Positions 1 through 10,097 of a DNA stretch of 64,000 nt are shown here, piece by piece. The notes under the pieces are model-generated. The model did no database searches. It was not told where the DNA came from and saw only the letters and a list, made by a program, of their open reading frames with translations. The stretch is taken from NCBI GenBank assembly GCA_025526995.1, contig JAHLKG010000027.1, positions 124,001 through 188,000 of the forward strand. Direction: 5' to 3'. Numbering within the stretch: the stretch's first letter is position 1; every line of letters begins with the position of its first letter. Position numbers and translations under genes: made by a program. Source of the DNA: Powellomyces hirtus. Lineage: Eukaryota; Chytridiomycota; Chytridiomycetes; Spizellomycetales; Powellomycetaceae.

Positions 1-1334
1 CAGCACCAACCACAATGGATCTAGGGATACCCATAGTCTCTGCGAGGTCGTAGCCGCAAGTTCGCCGGTCGAGACCTTGGAACGCGCTACTCCGATTGCT
101 GTCAAACGCAAAGCTGACGACATTCCTTTGGATACCGAAATTAACGTCGACGACGCTGTACCTCTCCGCCGAAGCAACCGGCGGAAAAGCATTCGAGCTG
201 CATTAAAACCTCCGCCGTCAACGCCACCTAAGAGAACCCGTGGCAAGCAGAGCACAGGAGAAGATGCGTTGACCTCGAAGAAGTCCGTGCTAGCCACTGT
301 CGGGGAAGACCTCAAGGTAGAATCGCCCTGAACCCGCACCCCGGCAAAAAAGAGAGAAAGATCTGGGTGTGAAGAACGCTACACCTATACCCAGCACGAG
401 AAAGGCAGCTCGCTGACTAGAACTACTGTATGAACCCTTCCTCGCAAGAAATGCTTCACGCCCGACATCTACCACAAGTTGCTTACACCCGAGGAACAGA
501 CCGCGCTGGCGCTGCTAGTCCCTGAGATCGACCGCAGAGATACAGCGCCGTATCTTCCTGAAACCTTTTTCAGAAACAACAGACATCTTCGGGAGTGCAT
601 CGCGGAGTTTCAGGATTCTCTCGGGGCGGGGTTGTACGAGCCGGTGGCGCTGCAGCGCATGGAGGCGGATGTGGAAGCATCCAAAGAAAAGTATGATCGA
701 TGGAAGGTATGTGCAGCGTATTGGAAATTGATTTGAGAAACTAGTCCTCACGAATGGCACTTGCAGTTGAAAAATTACGAAAAGAACTGGGGCGACCAAT
801 TTGACCGGGAAGACTCGGATGACACTCTCAAAACGTAACTGACAGACCTCGCCCTATCATAATGTGCCCCACGCACCGGTTGTCTGATATCTTGAACCCC
901 TGGCAGCATCAAAAATACCATGTCCTTGACGGACCTGTGCACTTACGATGTGCTGCATTTGAACGACGAGCTGATCTATGAGCGCACCTTCTCGAAACCG
1001 AGAATAACGGTCAGATGTAAAGTCAAGGTACGCGCACACCCACTTCGTACACAAACATGTGAAGCAGATGAATAGCTCATGGATTCATGTGCAGGTCGTA
1101 TCCGTTTCCGAAGGCCTTGATGTGCAGTGCGGCAAGGCGGTTTGGAGTGGCGTCGAAACAATCGACGATTTGGAAACGTGGATTTTGGATCGCGACAAGC
1201 GAGTCAAACAAGACCAGAGGCTTGTGAGCAATGCATGGAGGAATATACGCGTGATGCGGTCCGGAAAGCAGTTGGGAGCGTTGGCGGCTCTGCGAGACAG
1301 CTTGGCCCTTGGTTTACGAAAGTCCTCTGCATGA
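1..1334 (+). CDS. Asx-homology (ASXH/DEUBAD) domain protein, 5' partial
   Basis: The frame is open from base 2, so the gene starts left of the window. Proposed exons are 2-316, 449-706, 767-834, 907-1027 and 1095-1334, joining in frame to 333 codons plus stop. After a basic, Pro-rich stretch (KRKAD, RRSNRRKS, PPKRTRGK) comes an ASXH-like block around LLTPEEQTALALLVPEIDR and LPETFFRNNRHLRECIAEFQ, ending in a charged helix to EKNWGDQF. In the ASXL/Asx family this DEUBAD fold binds and activates the BAP1/Calypso deubiquitinase that removes ubiquitin from histone H2A; a nuclear chromatin role is therefore inferred. A second conserved-looking C-terminal region (DVLHLNDELIYERTF...ITVRCKVKVVSV) faintly resembles a RAMA-type module, which is a guess. 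Family call fairly sure, partner unknown. Confidence 0.75.
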
Positions 1335-2184
1335 GTGATTCTTGTCGCCTTGTAGATAGAAGTCACAAATCGGACGGGTAAATCACATCATTATTGTTTG
1401 TTGTACATAATGTAGGTAGTAGTTTCGCAATAGCTATCAACACCAACAACGATTCTGGCTGTCTTCTGGGAACTTCTCTATGAAACATTTTGCGAAAAGC
1501 ACCTTAACGAATCCTCCTCTTCCATAACCCCAAAAATCCCTAGTTGACAATTTATGGTCAAATTTCGCAACTTTGGCCTCCACCGTCCTCTCATCGCATC
1601 CTACAAAGGGATGCGCCAAACAAGGGCGCATCGACGTTAACTATGATTTGGTCCCATAGATGTTCGATGATGACGACAACGGCTTCCATAGGTGGTCTTT
1701 TTCGTGGTCATGGTTTTCGTGGCGATCTTGCGAGACGAGATAGATAGCGATAATAGTAATTGCGTTGATAAGAGATGAGACGATCTGCCTTCTTTGCTTT
1801 TGCGCGTGGGAACGTGAGCAGTGCATGGAAGAAATGTACGCGTGGCAGACGCGTGAAACCATTGATTTACGAAAAGTCCTCTGCATAACCGCCGCTAATC
1901 TCGAATTGGAAATAACACTGTTCGCTTAGAAATCGTTGGAATCATTTCATTATGGTTTGGGTAAATACTGTAGTTTGTGGTATTGCGTAAGACATCTATT
2001 ATGTAGTAAAAACATTACTTCCGGCAAAATAGTTTGTACAATGAATGGAAAAAAAATTGAGTCTTTCCTGCGACGGGACGAAAATCCCCGTCCAGTTCTC
2101 GAGTCACACATTGCGAAAGGTTTCTGTGACAGATAAAGAAAGTCCCCGTGTATCTCTCGCGCCACACCAGCACCGGCTCTTGCC
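1335..2184. other. Intergenic stretch with a decayed partial copy of the upstream gene's 3' end
   Basis: No credible coding exon. Bases about 1811-1892 resemble 1221-1260 plus 1311-1338 of the ASXH gene: both carry GTGAGCA/GTGCATGGA, TACGCGTG and then TTTACGAAA(A)GTCCTCTGCAT. The copy lacks the middle part and has stops, so it looks like a pseudogenic local duplication. The rest is AT-rich sequence between two converging genes. Confidence 0.55.
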
Positions 2185-5100
2185 TCACAGCTGGGCATCC
2201 GTCTTTCGTTTCTTGTTGTCCGGATTGGTCTCGATCGTCGTGCGTTTGCGTATTGCGGTTAGCACGGAAGCACTGTTAGGGCGAGACGGGGCCGGTTCAA
2301 AGCTTCGGTTTTCATTGAAAATGGTTTCTTCCATATACATTTCTTCACGGTACTCGTTCGCTTCACGTTGTTGCTCCTCTTTCTGCTGCTGTAGTTCTTT
2401 GAGTTTCTCTTTAAGTGTCTTGATTTTTGTTTTGAGTTTCTCGACCGTTTTCTTGTGCTGCTGTTCGCGTATGGGGATTTGATCGTGCATGTCTTCGTTG
2501 AGTCCGCGCTCAAATTCGACGATTTGTTGCAAGTCGGCCTTTTCGGCCAGGGAGGATTGGAAGGCATCTTCGAGTTCAAGAATTTTCTTCGCGGTGGTTT
2601 CGTAGTCCTCGGCGTGTTTGCTGCGGGCATCCATGACGCTTTGTAGTTGCTCTTGCATTGTGAAATTTTCCGTACTAAGTTTCTCCAGCCGCTCTTCCAG
2701 CAGGGTCTTATCGTCGACCAGCCGATCAAAGGCGCCTCGGAGGTTCTCGAGTTGCTCATTCAATGCCTTTTCAGCATTTGCTTTGTGAGCCAGCGCGGCT
2801 TCCATAGCCTCAGAATTGTGGGTCAGCGTCTGTATTGCCGTCCGCAATTGGGTTTCTGTCAATTTCAGGCTCGCGACCTGTTCTTCACACGCATCGATCG
2901 TCTTGGTGCGGGCGTCCAAGGCCGCCTGCACATCCTCTTGCAATCGTGCATTTTCATTGATCTCCTGCTGCAGTCTTGTTTCCAGGGCGGTCTTCTGCTC
3001 GGCTGCTTGTGCGTGCACTTCGTTTGCTGACAGTGTCAAAGACTCGATATGTTGGAAGGCGTTCTCCAAGGCGGTTGCCTTCTCGGCGAGAGCAACTTCA
3101 AACGCTTGTCTCGTCTCAGTTAGAGATGTGTGTGATTCCGTCTGTGCCGACTTTAGGACCTCGATTTCCAACATGGCAGCCTCCATAGCTTGCGCCTTTT
3201 CGGCGAGAGCAACTTCGAATGCTTGTTTCGTGTCAGTTAGAGATGCGTGCGATTCTGTCTGTGCCGACTTCAGGACCTCGATTTCCTGCATGGCAACCTC
3301 CATAGCTTGCGCCTTCTCGGCAAGAGCAACTTCGAATGCTTGTTTCGTCTCAGTTAGAGATGTGTGTGCTTCAGTCAGTGCCGACTTCAGGACCTCGATT
3401 TCCTGCATGGCAGCCTCGACAGCTTGCGCCTTCTCGGCCAAAGCTGTCTCAAGTGCCTGCGTTCTCTCTGTAATATATGATTGCATCTCACTCGCAGCCG
3501 CTTTCAGATTCTCAACTTCCTGTAGTGCTGCCTCCAATGCTTGCGTCTTTTCGGTGAGTGCAGATTCAAATGCCTGCGTCCTCTCAGCGAGAGCTGTGTG
3601 GACGTTAGTTTCATTCATTCTCAAATCGTTCATTAGCTGCGATGCGGCCTCCAGCGCCTCAGTTTTCTCAGCAAGCGCAGTCTCGAGCGATTGCACTTTG
3701 CTCTCCGCCAACTTCAGTTCCTCAAGTTGCTTTTCGACCGTTTGCGCCGCTTGTTCGCGGGCCTCGCTTGCCGAGTTCATATCTTCTTCCAAACGAACAT
3801 TATCCATAATCTTCTCCTCCAGACTCTCTTCCAAAATGGCCTTATCCTCACTCAAGCGAGCCCGAGCAGTTTCCAGATCCTCCAGTTGCGATCTAATCGT
3901 ATCCAAGTCTTTTGTTCTCTCCGCAAGCGTGTTTTCCACTTCTTGGAGTTTAGTGGTCGCCACTTCCAAGTCCTCCGTTTGCTTGCCCCGCGCATCAACC
4001 ACTGCCTGCAAATCTTCGCGAAGCTTAACATTTTCCGTCAGCTCTTTCTCGAGACTGTCTTGCAGGGACGCTTTGTCTTCTTCGAGACGGGCGTGGACAT
4101 CGTCGAGCTCTTCGATCTGAGTATTGAGAGTGTGGGCCATTTTCGTTCTCTCAGCAAGTGTGGTTTCCAACGAGTGTAGATTCTTGGTCGCCGATTCCAG
4201 ATCTAGCGCGTGCTTGTCTCGCGCCTCGGTGACAGATTGCAGCTCTTCTTGGATCTTTACGCTTTCGGCCATCTCGGCTTCTAGCTGAGTCTCTACAGCG
4301 TGCAGCTTGGCCGTTGCCGATTCCAGGTCTTGCGCGTGCTTGTTGCGGGTCTCGATGACCGATTGCAGCTCTTCTTGTACCTTAACATTTTCCACTTCCA
4401 CAAAGTGCAGCCTGGCCGCCACCGATTCCAGGTCTTGCGCGTGCTTGTCGCGGATCTCGATGACCGCTTGCAGCTCTTCTTGTACCTTTGCATTTTCCGT
4501 TTCGACAAAGTGGAGCCTCGCAGCTGCCAGCTCCAAGTCTTGTGCGTACTGGTTGCGAGCTTCGATGACAGATTGCAGCTCCTCCCGTATCTTTACAATT
4601 GCGGCCATCTCGCTCTCCGAACTGGCTTCCACAGAATGCAGCTGAGTCATCGCAGATTCGAGGTCTTGCAAGTGCTTGTCGCGCGCTTCGATTACAGAGT
4701 GCAGCTCTTCTTGAATCTTCACATTTTCTGCTTCCACAGTAGATAACCTGGCGGCCGCTGACTCCAAATCCTGCGCTTGCTTGTTGCACGCTTCGATCAC
4801 CATTTGTAGCTCTTCCTGTATCTTCACATTCGCGGCCATCTCGTTCTCCAAAGTAGTCTCTACAGAGTGCAGCTTGGTCATCGCGGATCTGAGGTCCTGC
4901 AAGTGCTTGTTGCGCGCTTCGATCACCATTTGTAGCTCTTCCTGTATCTTCACATTCGCCGCCATCTCGTTCTCCAAAGTAGTCTCTACAGAGTGCAACT
5001 TGCTCATCGCGGATTCGAAGTCCTGCAAGTGTTTAGCGCGCGCTTCGACGGCAGATTCCAGCTCTCCTCGAATCTTCACATTTGTCGCCATCTCGTTCTC

Positions 5101-6381
5101 CAAACTAGTCTCCACAGAGTGCAACTTGGTCATCGCAGATTCGAAGTCCTGCAAGTGCTTATCGCGCGCTTCGACGGCAGATTGCAGCTCTTTCTGTATC
5201 TCCACAATGTTCACCTTCTGTTTCTCCACAGTGTCTTCCAAACTTTTGACCTTCTTTCTCGAATTCTCTGCGTCGTCTTGTGCATTGGCTGCCTGGGCAG
5301 CGACATCGTCCCTTTCATGAATCAAGCATTTCCGTTCCATCTCCCACTTTTCTGCGCAACTCTGCATGTCCCGCTCCAACTGGCATTCGCTCATGGCAAC
5401 GCGCTCTTTGGCCTTTTCAACATCGCTTTCCATTTGCGTTTTCTCAGTCGTGACAGTCACCACCTGAGCTTCTAGCTGCTGTATTTGCTCTCGTAACCCT
5501 TTCGAAACTTCCTGCTCACATGTGTGTTCAGTCGAAATCTGGTCTTTCTCGTGTTTCATGGATGTGATGGTAAGCTCCAACTTCCCGACATGTTCATGTA
5601 ATACGAGGAGCTGCTTTTCCATATCTTCCTTGTATTTGGCGAGTTCGGCTATTCTTGCTTCTGCGCCTAGAGCACGAGCGGTTTCAGTTTCTTTGGCTGT
5701 AGTAAGGTCTAGGAATTCTGTTTTCAAGTTCGCGATAATTGTAGTGAGTTCTTCGTTTCCTGCTTCTGCGCTCTCTGCTCGGGTCCGCTGCTTGTCGATC
5801 TGGGCTTCGATATTCCTGATTTTAATGTTGGATTCCTCTTGCAAAGCATTCAATTCCTTGTTCTCGTTCTCTGCCATTTCGGCACGCGCACGCTCTTTTG
5901 TCAGGGTAGCTTCGAGATGGTGGACGTGGGTCTCAACCTCAAGTTTCTCTTCTCTCAGACTCTTGAACTCCGCAAGCTTCAGTTCTAAATTTCGGGACCG
6001 CTCTTCTTCTTCTCTGATATCGACAATGGCGCGTTCGAGAATTTCATTGTGTGTGCGAGTTGCAGCGTCCTGCGCCTCCTTCGCTTTCTCTTCTGCTTCC
6101 TGAAGTTGAGCGCGGAGGGATTGCAGTTGCTCTTCGAGAGCTTCTGTGTCTGCGTTGTTTTGGCTCTCGCGTCTAGAAGACGACGAGGGAACTGGGATCG
6201 CCGAACCGTTAGAGTTGAGGGACGGCCTGAGCTTTTTCTTGGGAGGTTCTGTTTCGGTGGTCTTCTTCGACTTAGCGAGTCCTGACGTGGCAGGGCTGGA
6301 CTTTCTGGTATTCCTCTTCCGTTTCGGAGAGCGGTTTTCCTGTTCGACCCTTATGGGAGAGCGGTTTCTTCCTCTGTTCAT
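2185..6381 (-). CDS. Very long repeat-rich coiled-coil protein (1398 aa)
   Basis: One uninterrupted reading frame. The start chosen is the ATG giving MNRGRNRSPIRVEQ; an upstream in-frame ATG at 6552 would add 57 residues of unpersuasive sequence. The first ~80 residues are basic and Ser/Arg-rich (RSPKRKRNTRKSS, PPKKKLRP), like a nuclear localisation region. Almost all the rest is predicted coiled coil. Two internal repeat families stand out: units of 42 or 35 residues around EELQSVIEARDKHAQDLESA (about 4150-5230), and a near-identical 39-residue unit around ALAEKAQAMEAAMQEIEVLK (about 3050-3500). The C-terminus is basic (RKRTTIETNPDNKKRKTDAQL), a second possible NLS. It resembles Mlp/TPR-, USO1- or spindle-pole-type scaffolds only in general composition; no specific orthologue is recognised. 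The absence of introns over 4.2 kb is unusual among its neighbours. Confidence 0.85.
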   Translation of the reverse strand: MNRGRNRSPIRVEQENRSPKRKRNTRKSSPATSGLAKSKKTTETEPPKKKLRPSLNSNGSAIPVPSSSSRRESQNNADTEALEEQLQSLRAQLQEAEEKAKEAQDAATRTHNEILERAIVDIREEEERSRNLELKLAEFKSLREEKLEVETHVHHLEATLTKERARAEMAENENKELNALQEESNIKIRNIEAQIDKQRTRAESAEAGNEELTTIIANLKTEFLDLTTAKETETARALGAEARIAELAKYKEDMEKQLLVLHEHVGKLELTITSMKHEKDQISTEHTCEQEVSKGLREQIQQLEAQVVTVTTEKTQMESDVEKAKERVAMSECQLERDMQSCAEKWEMERKCLIHERDDVAAQAANAQDDAENSRKKVKSLEDTVEKQKVNIVEIQKELQSAVEARDKHLQDFESAMTKLHSVETSLENEMATNVKIRGELESAVEARAKHLQDFESAMSKLHSVETTLENEMAANVKIQEELQMVIEARNKHLQDLRSAMTKLHSVETTLENEMAANVKIQEELQMVIEACNKQAQDLESAAARLSTVEAENVKIQEELHSVIEARDKHLQDLESAMTQLHSVEASSESEMAAIVKIREELQSVIEARNQYAQDLELAAARLHFVETENAKVQEELQAVIEIRDKHAQDLESVAARLHFVEVENVKVQEELQSVIETRNKHAQDLESATAKLHAVETQLEAEMAESVKIQEELQSVTEARDKHALDLESATKNLHSLETTLAERTKMAHTLNTQIEELDDVHARLEEDKASLQDSLEKELTENVKLREDLQAVVDARGKQTEDLEVATTKLQEVENTLAERTKDLDTIRSQLEDLETARARLSEDKAILEESLEEKIMDNVRLEEDMNSASEAREQAAQTVEKQLEELKLAESKVQSLETALAEKTEALEAASQLMNDLRMNETNVHTALAERTQAFESALTEKTQALEAALQEVENLKAAASEMQSYITERTQALETALAEKAQAVEAAMQEIEVLKSALTEAHTSLTETKQAFEVALAEKAQAMEVAMQEIEVLKSAQTESHASLTDTKQAFEVALAEKAQAMEAAMLEIEVLKSAQTESHTSLTETRQAFEVALAEKATALENAFQHIESLTLSANEVHAQAAEQKTALETRLQQEINENARLQEDVQAALDARTKTIDACEEQVASLKLTETQLRTAIQTLTHNSEAMEAALAHKANAEKALNEQLENLRGAFDRLVDDKTLLEERLEKLSTENFTMQEQLQSVMDARSKHAEDYETTAKKILELEDAFQSSLAEKADLQQIVEFERGLNEDMHDQIPIREQQHKKTVEKLKTKIKTLKEKLKELQQQKEEQQREANEYREEMYMEETIFNENRSFEPAPSRPNSASVLTAIRKRTTIETNPDNKKRKTDAQL
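3050..3500 (-). repeat. Tandem 117-bp coding repeat inside the coiled-coil gene
   Basis: About three close copies of a 117-bp unit (39 residues, each with LAEKAQAME and EIEVLKSA) follow one another, with more diverged copies toward 3600. A 39-residue period equals four heptads plus one hendecad, so the repeat can keep coiled-coil register. High nucleotide identity between copies implies recent unequal exchange. Confidence 0.8.
4150..5230 (-). repeat. Degenerate 105/126-bp coding repeat array in the coiled-coil gene
   Basis: Roughly ten copies of a unit beginning EELQSVIEAR.KHAQDLESA. Long units are 42 residues (six heptads) and short ones 35 (five heptads), so indels between copies remove whole heptads. 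Copies are more diverged than in the 39-residue array, suggesting an older expansion. Confidence 0.8.
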
Positions 6382-6678
6382 TGTGATTGGAGTTCGCCCG
6401 ACGTCAGATTTGATTGATTTCGCGCGATGCGGGCAATCTTGAGGGGAAGGGCTTGCAGAACACGTCCTGCCGAGTGTATGTTTGGACGTGTTCTTCGGAC
6501 ACCCACGCGTTTGGGTGACTTGTCCGAACATCCTACGGTAGGTATCTCCCACTTCCCGTGCCCGATGAAATCACCAAATATCCAATGTCGCAGAGAATAA
6601 CTTAACTTATCAAAAGTCTAGTTCTATATACCTATGTTTCTGTACATGGATGTGATGCAACGTTCCTGTCTACCACTA

Positions 6679-8707
6679 TCACTCAGTGCCCATGTCTATG
6701 GAGTCCTGCTCCAGTACATTTCTGCTCCTGCCTTCATTTGGTCTCCCATCTCCCGGACGGGAACCGCCACCTTGAAGGTTTGTCATAGATCGGCTACGAT
6801 GATTGTAGGATGTCGGAGGGCTAGGACGAGGGCGGGAATGTATGGCGTGATCGCTCAGATCGGCTGCGTACTGTGACCAAGGGTTTGTCGAAACAGGGCC
6901 AGAGTAGGGCTCGATATGTGGGTGCGAATTTTTGCGTGTCGTTCGTGAGGAACGTCCAATACGAGGAGAAGGCGGCGCTGCGGAGGGACCGGGGAAACTT
7001 GGTCGTCGTGTAGATTTAGGGGAGGGCGCTGGTGACGGACCGGAAGCACTTGGCCGCCGTGAGCCATTTCGAAATCGTTCTGCGGACGGTGGCGGCGGCG
7101 GCTTCCACTCTTGACTTCCCATGTTGCTGTGCGAAAGCGGTGTCGCGCTTGGGGATCCCACTAAACTTGCTGGTAAGGACCCAAAGTAAATTGGTGGCGG
7201 GTTTTCTTCTACCGCTTGATGAGAGACGTTCCGAACCCAGCTGGGGACCTCATCTGAAACCGTCATTGTCGACGGGTCGACGAAGCCGTTGTACCGTTCG
7301 AAAACGCTCGAGTCGAACAGCTTGAAATTGGCATCAATGTAGTCCAAATCCAATTGAAGTCGTTCTTTGGGTGTAAGCTTGCGTTTTCCTTCAGGTCCCT
7401 GCCCCTTCTTGGACTGCCCGTTGTGTGATAACGGGCGACTGTTTGGTGTCGTGTTTGCTGGGGAAAGTCCCACTGACGCGGCAGTCTGCTGACCTTGTTT
7501 AGGAACCTTCTTTTTTCGAGGGCGGTAGTTGAGCGGGTTGTCATCTAACAAGAGCTCTTCCAAATCGAACGTAGGATCGAAGTTTGCTTGGTTCGGGTCC
7601 GGAACGAATGTCGGCTGATATTTCATTCGCTGAACCGTGTCCCAATCAATCCCTCTGAACCATGGGTGTGCTTCAATCTCTTCAACCCCCATAGTGCCAC
7701 ATCCAATGCGTTTTCGCACGTCTCGCTCAAGTAATCGCCGCAACAAGTTTTCCCCTTCGGAAGAGAGAGCAACTGGCTTGTTCGTAACTAGATTGACAAT
7801 CGGGACGTGCAAATCTTGGTGGCAGATGTTGTCTCGGAGTTCCTCATCAGTTTGCCCGCGAAATGGGCGCTTTCCAAACAAGGCCTCGTACAAAAAGATT
7901 CCCAATGACCACCAGTCGATGGGCCAGCTGTACCCTGTTTTTGTGAACACTTCCGGAGCTGCGATTGGGCGTACATACCAGTCAGTAATCATAGTTATGC
8001 AAACAGCAGCGCGTGCATACCCATATAAGACAATGTCCCAGACTGCGATGTCAACCTATTCACAATTGGAAATGATTAGATCTGTTAGCAGACTTTTGGG
8101 AGTTTCCTATTCACTGTACCTCTTGATATTGTAATGCACAGCAATATTGAAATCAGTCAAATGTACATGTCCATCTTTGTCGAAAAGAACATTGTCCGGT
8201 TTCAGGTCCCGATGTACTATGTGCTTCTTATGCAAGTAGCTCAACGCGCAAACAAGCTCCATGGCAATGAACCGCACCACGTCCGGTGAGAAGCCTCCTA
8301 GCCGATCGAGATGATATCTCACATCGCCGCCGTTCATCAGGTCCAGCACCATGAACATGTTCTCGTCATCCTGGAAGGCGAATCGCAGGTTGACCACAAA
8401 CGGATGATCAATCTCCTCTAGGATTGCTCGTTCTCGAAAGATGTTTGGTACTGCCCGCATCTTTATGCATTGCATTTTGTTGATGTACTTCAGAGCATAG
8501 AGCTGCTTCGTGTCCTTCTTCTCCACAATCCTCACTTTCCCGAACGCTCCTTTGCCGACACATCGAAGAAGCTCAAAATGACGAAGATCAACTGGAAGAC
8601 CATTTGTTACTCCGTGCTGTGATATATTAAGTGAGACCATGATATTGTTCCCAAAACCTACTTTCCCCATTGTAGTCTATCTTCTCGCGCGTCATGGAGT
8701 TTCCCAT
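6679..8707 (-). CDS. YANK/STK32-family AGC serine/threonine kinase
   Basis: Exons proposed: 8707-8662, 8609-8120, 8055-8021 and 7958-6679, joining in frame to 616 aa. The kinase domain has the Gly-rich loop GKGAFGKV, the Ala-Leu-Lys of VAIK (YALKYINK), the HRDLKPDNVL catalytic loop and TDFNIA in place of TDFGxA; DFNIA is the signature of the YANK (STK32) family. After the second intron comes SYMAPEVF, then the WSLGIFLYEAL and RIGCG landmarks. The tail of ~280 residues is Pro/Ser-rich and low-complexity. The first exon gives MGNSMTRE, a good N-myristoylation signal like that of animal STK32 proteins, so membrane attachment is inferred. An unspliced alternative starts at the ATG at 8670 without that signal. 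Physiological substrates of this family are poorly known. Confidence 0.88.
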
Positions 8708-9492
8708 GTCTCCTCCGCAAAAATGTGAAGTCCCTGGGTTATCGAGATACCGCCGCTCTGCCTCACTGTGCAAACAAAAGTACGAGAACCGTGCAGGATA
8801 GGGGTGCAGGGTTTGTGGTTGTCGAAGGGAATGCGCAGTGCATATAAATGCAAATGTAGTGTGAGCCTGTGAGGGGATGCCCGTCGGCGCGGCGCCTCAC
8901 GGCACGCCCCGCCCGCCCGCTTTGAGCGATGGCTGGTTCAAGTTGGGTTCATTTCGGGGACGCGCACCGACAGCCAGGCGTCCGGATCTCACATGGAAGA
9001 TTCGTTGACCTCACGTTTTGGGCTTCCGTTTGTGCACCGGTTTTATCGTGGCTTTCTCCTTATGCTCGAATGATGAAGTTCCATCGTTGCAAGAGGTTTT
9101 TAACAACACACTTGATCCCTGTGCGTTCCGGCGTCGTACCGTATACGATGTATTGATAAAAATCAATCACCTTATGGCAGCCTGCGGGCTATAGCGTACG
9201 ATGATGTATGCAGCATGAGCGGCCGGGTCGACCGGAGGGTTTTGTGTTAGTAGGACGTCCGCTACCGTACATGTAGATATGCATGTACGTTGGACGCATT
9301 TACGTTGTGGGATAAGCTACATTTGCGCAACGTTCTTTTGATTAATGACCTCTGCGGACGGCAAATGAACGCCGTTACCAAAAAAGCGATATTAACTACA
9401 GTATGTTATACGTCAGAAAATTTCCCACTCCATATGTGATAGGTCTTTGCTTTGGGCATTCAGTGATGTACGCTCGGCACTAAACTAATTCT
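8708..9492. other. Intergenic region, no gene seen
   Basis: Left part (8708-8930) is the promoter side of the kinase gene. It includes a G+C-rich patch at about 8875-8925. The remainder is AT-rich with only short, non-conserved frames; I see no gene, tRNA or repeat here. Confidence 0.5.
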
Positions 9493-9848
9493 TCATCGGA
9501 GTGGTTCATCGGCAGCTTGAGCCTTCAGCTTCTCGAGCCGCTTCGCATTTCGCTTGCCAATTACTCGAATGACGTTTGCGCGTTCGGCTTCGCCCATGGA
9601 TTCCCAATTTGTTATGCGAGACAGCGTTCCGTCCTGTGCCAGTTCATAGCGAGAATGCCAGAAATGATAAGCCGACAGCGAGGCAATACCTGAATACCTC
9701 AAAATGACTGCATCTTTTGGTCACTATTTCTCGGTACCTCATTGACAACCATGGGTCCCAACGCCTCCAGTTTCACAGTGTCTTCGGTTTGGCCTCCAGA
9801 TGGCTCGTATTCCAACGCCTGCTGGTTGCCAGTTGGTGCTTCGGACAT
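9493..9848 (-). CDS. Small conserved protein (83 aa) with LGPMVVNEDGTLSRITNW block
   Basis: Two exons (9848-9738 and 9633-9493) join in frame with GT..AG ends. The splice creates a continuous block, LGPMVVNE|DGTLSRITNW, followed by a helix rich in Glu/Arg/Lys (GEAERANVIRVIGKRNAKRL). I recognise this arrangement as that of small fungal proteins of unknown function; no enzyme motif, signal peptide or membrane segment is present. It is divergently arranged with CCT4, the two starts being about 250 bp apart around tetranucleotide repeats. Function unknown. Confidence 0.75.
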
Positions 9849-9980
9849 GGTTGTTGAGAGAGTCGGTGAATCCTTAAGTGTGAAGTCGGACAAACCAGAG
9901 GTGTACTGTACAACGCAAATTGAAATTTCATCCGGCCTCTCGGACGCGTCGGCGGCGATTGACGTGTTCAACCAGAATCG

Positions 9981-10047
9981 TCCATCCATCCATCCATCCA
10001 TCGACACGACGACAACGATATCCATCCATCCATCCATCCTTCGTCAT
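9981..10047 (+). repeat. (CCAT)n tetranucleotide repeats in a divergent promoter
   Basis: Two blocks of TCCA/CCAT repeats (about 9981-10002 and 10020-10047) separated by GACACGACGACAACG. They sit between the start of the 83-aa gene and the CCT4 start, so they may act in the shared promoter or only be slippage-prone sequence. Confidence 0.9.
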
Positions 10048-10097
10048 CCATCAGTTAGAAGCCGTCCACCGTCTCAACCCCTGTATCAGAATCAACG

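Noticed and set aside
2816..4120. 434-codon open frame on the plus strand
   Set aside because: It is the antisense shadow of the repeated coiled-coil gene; its Ser/Cys/Ala-rich repeats mirror that gene's codons and match no protein pattern.
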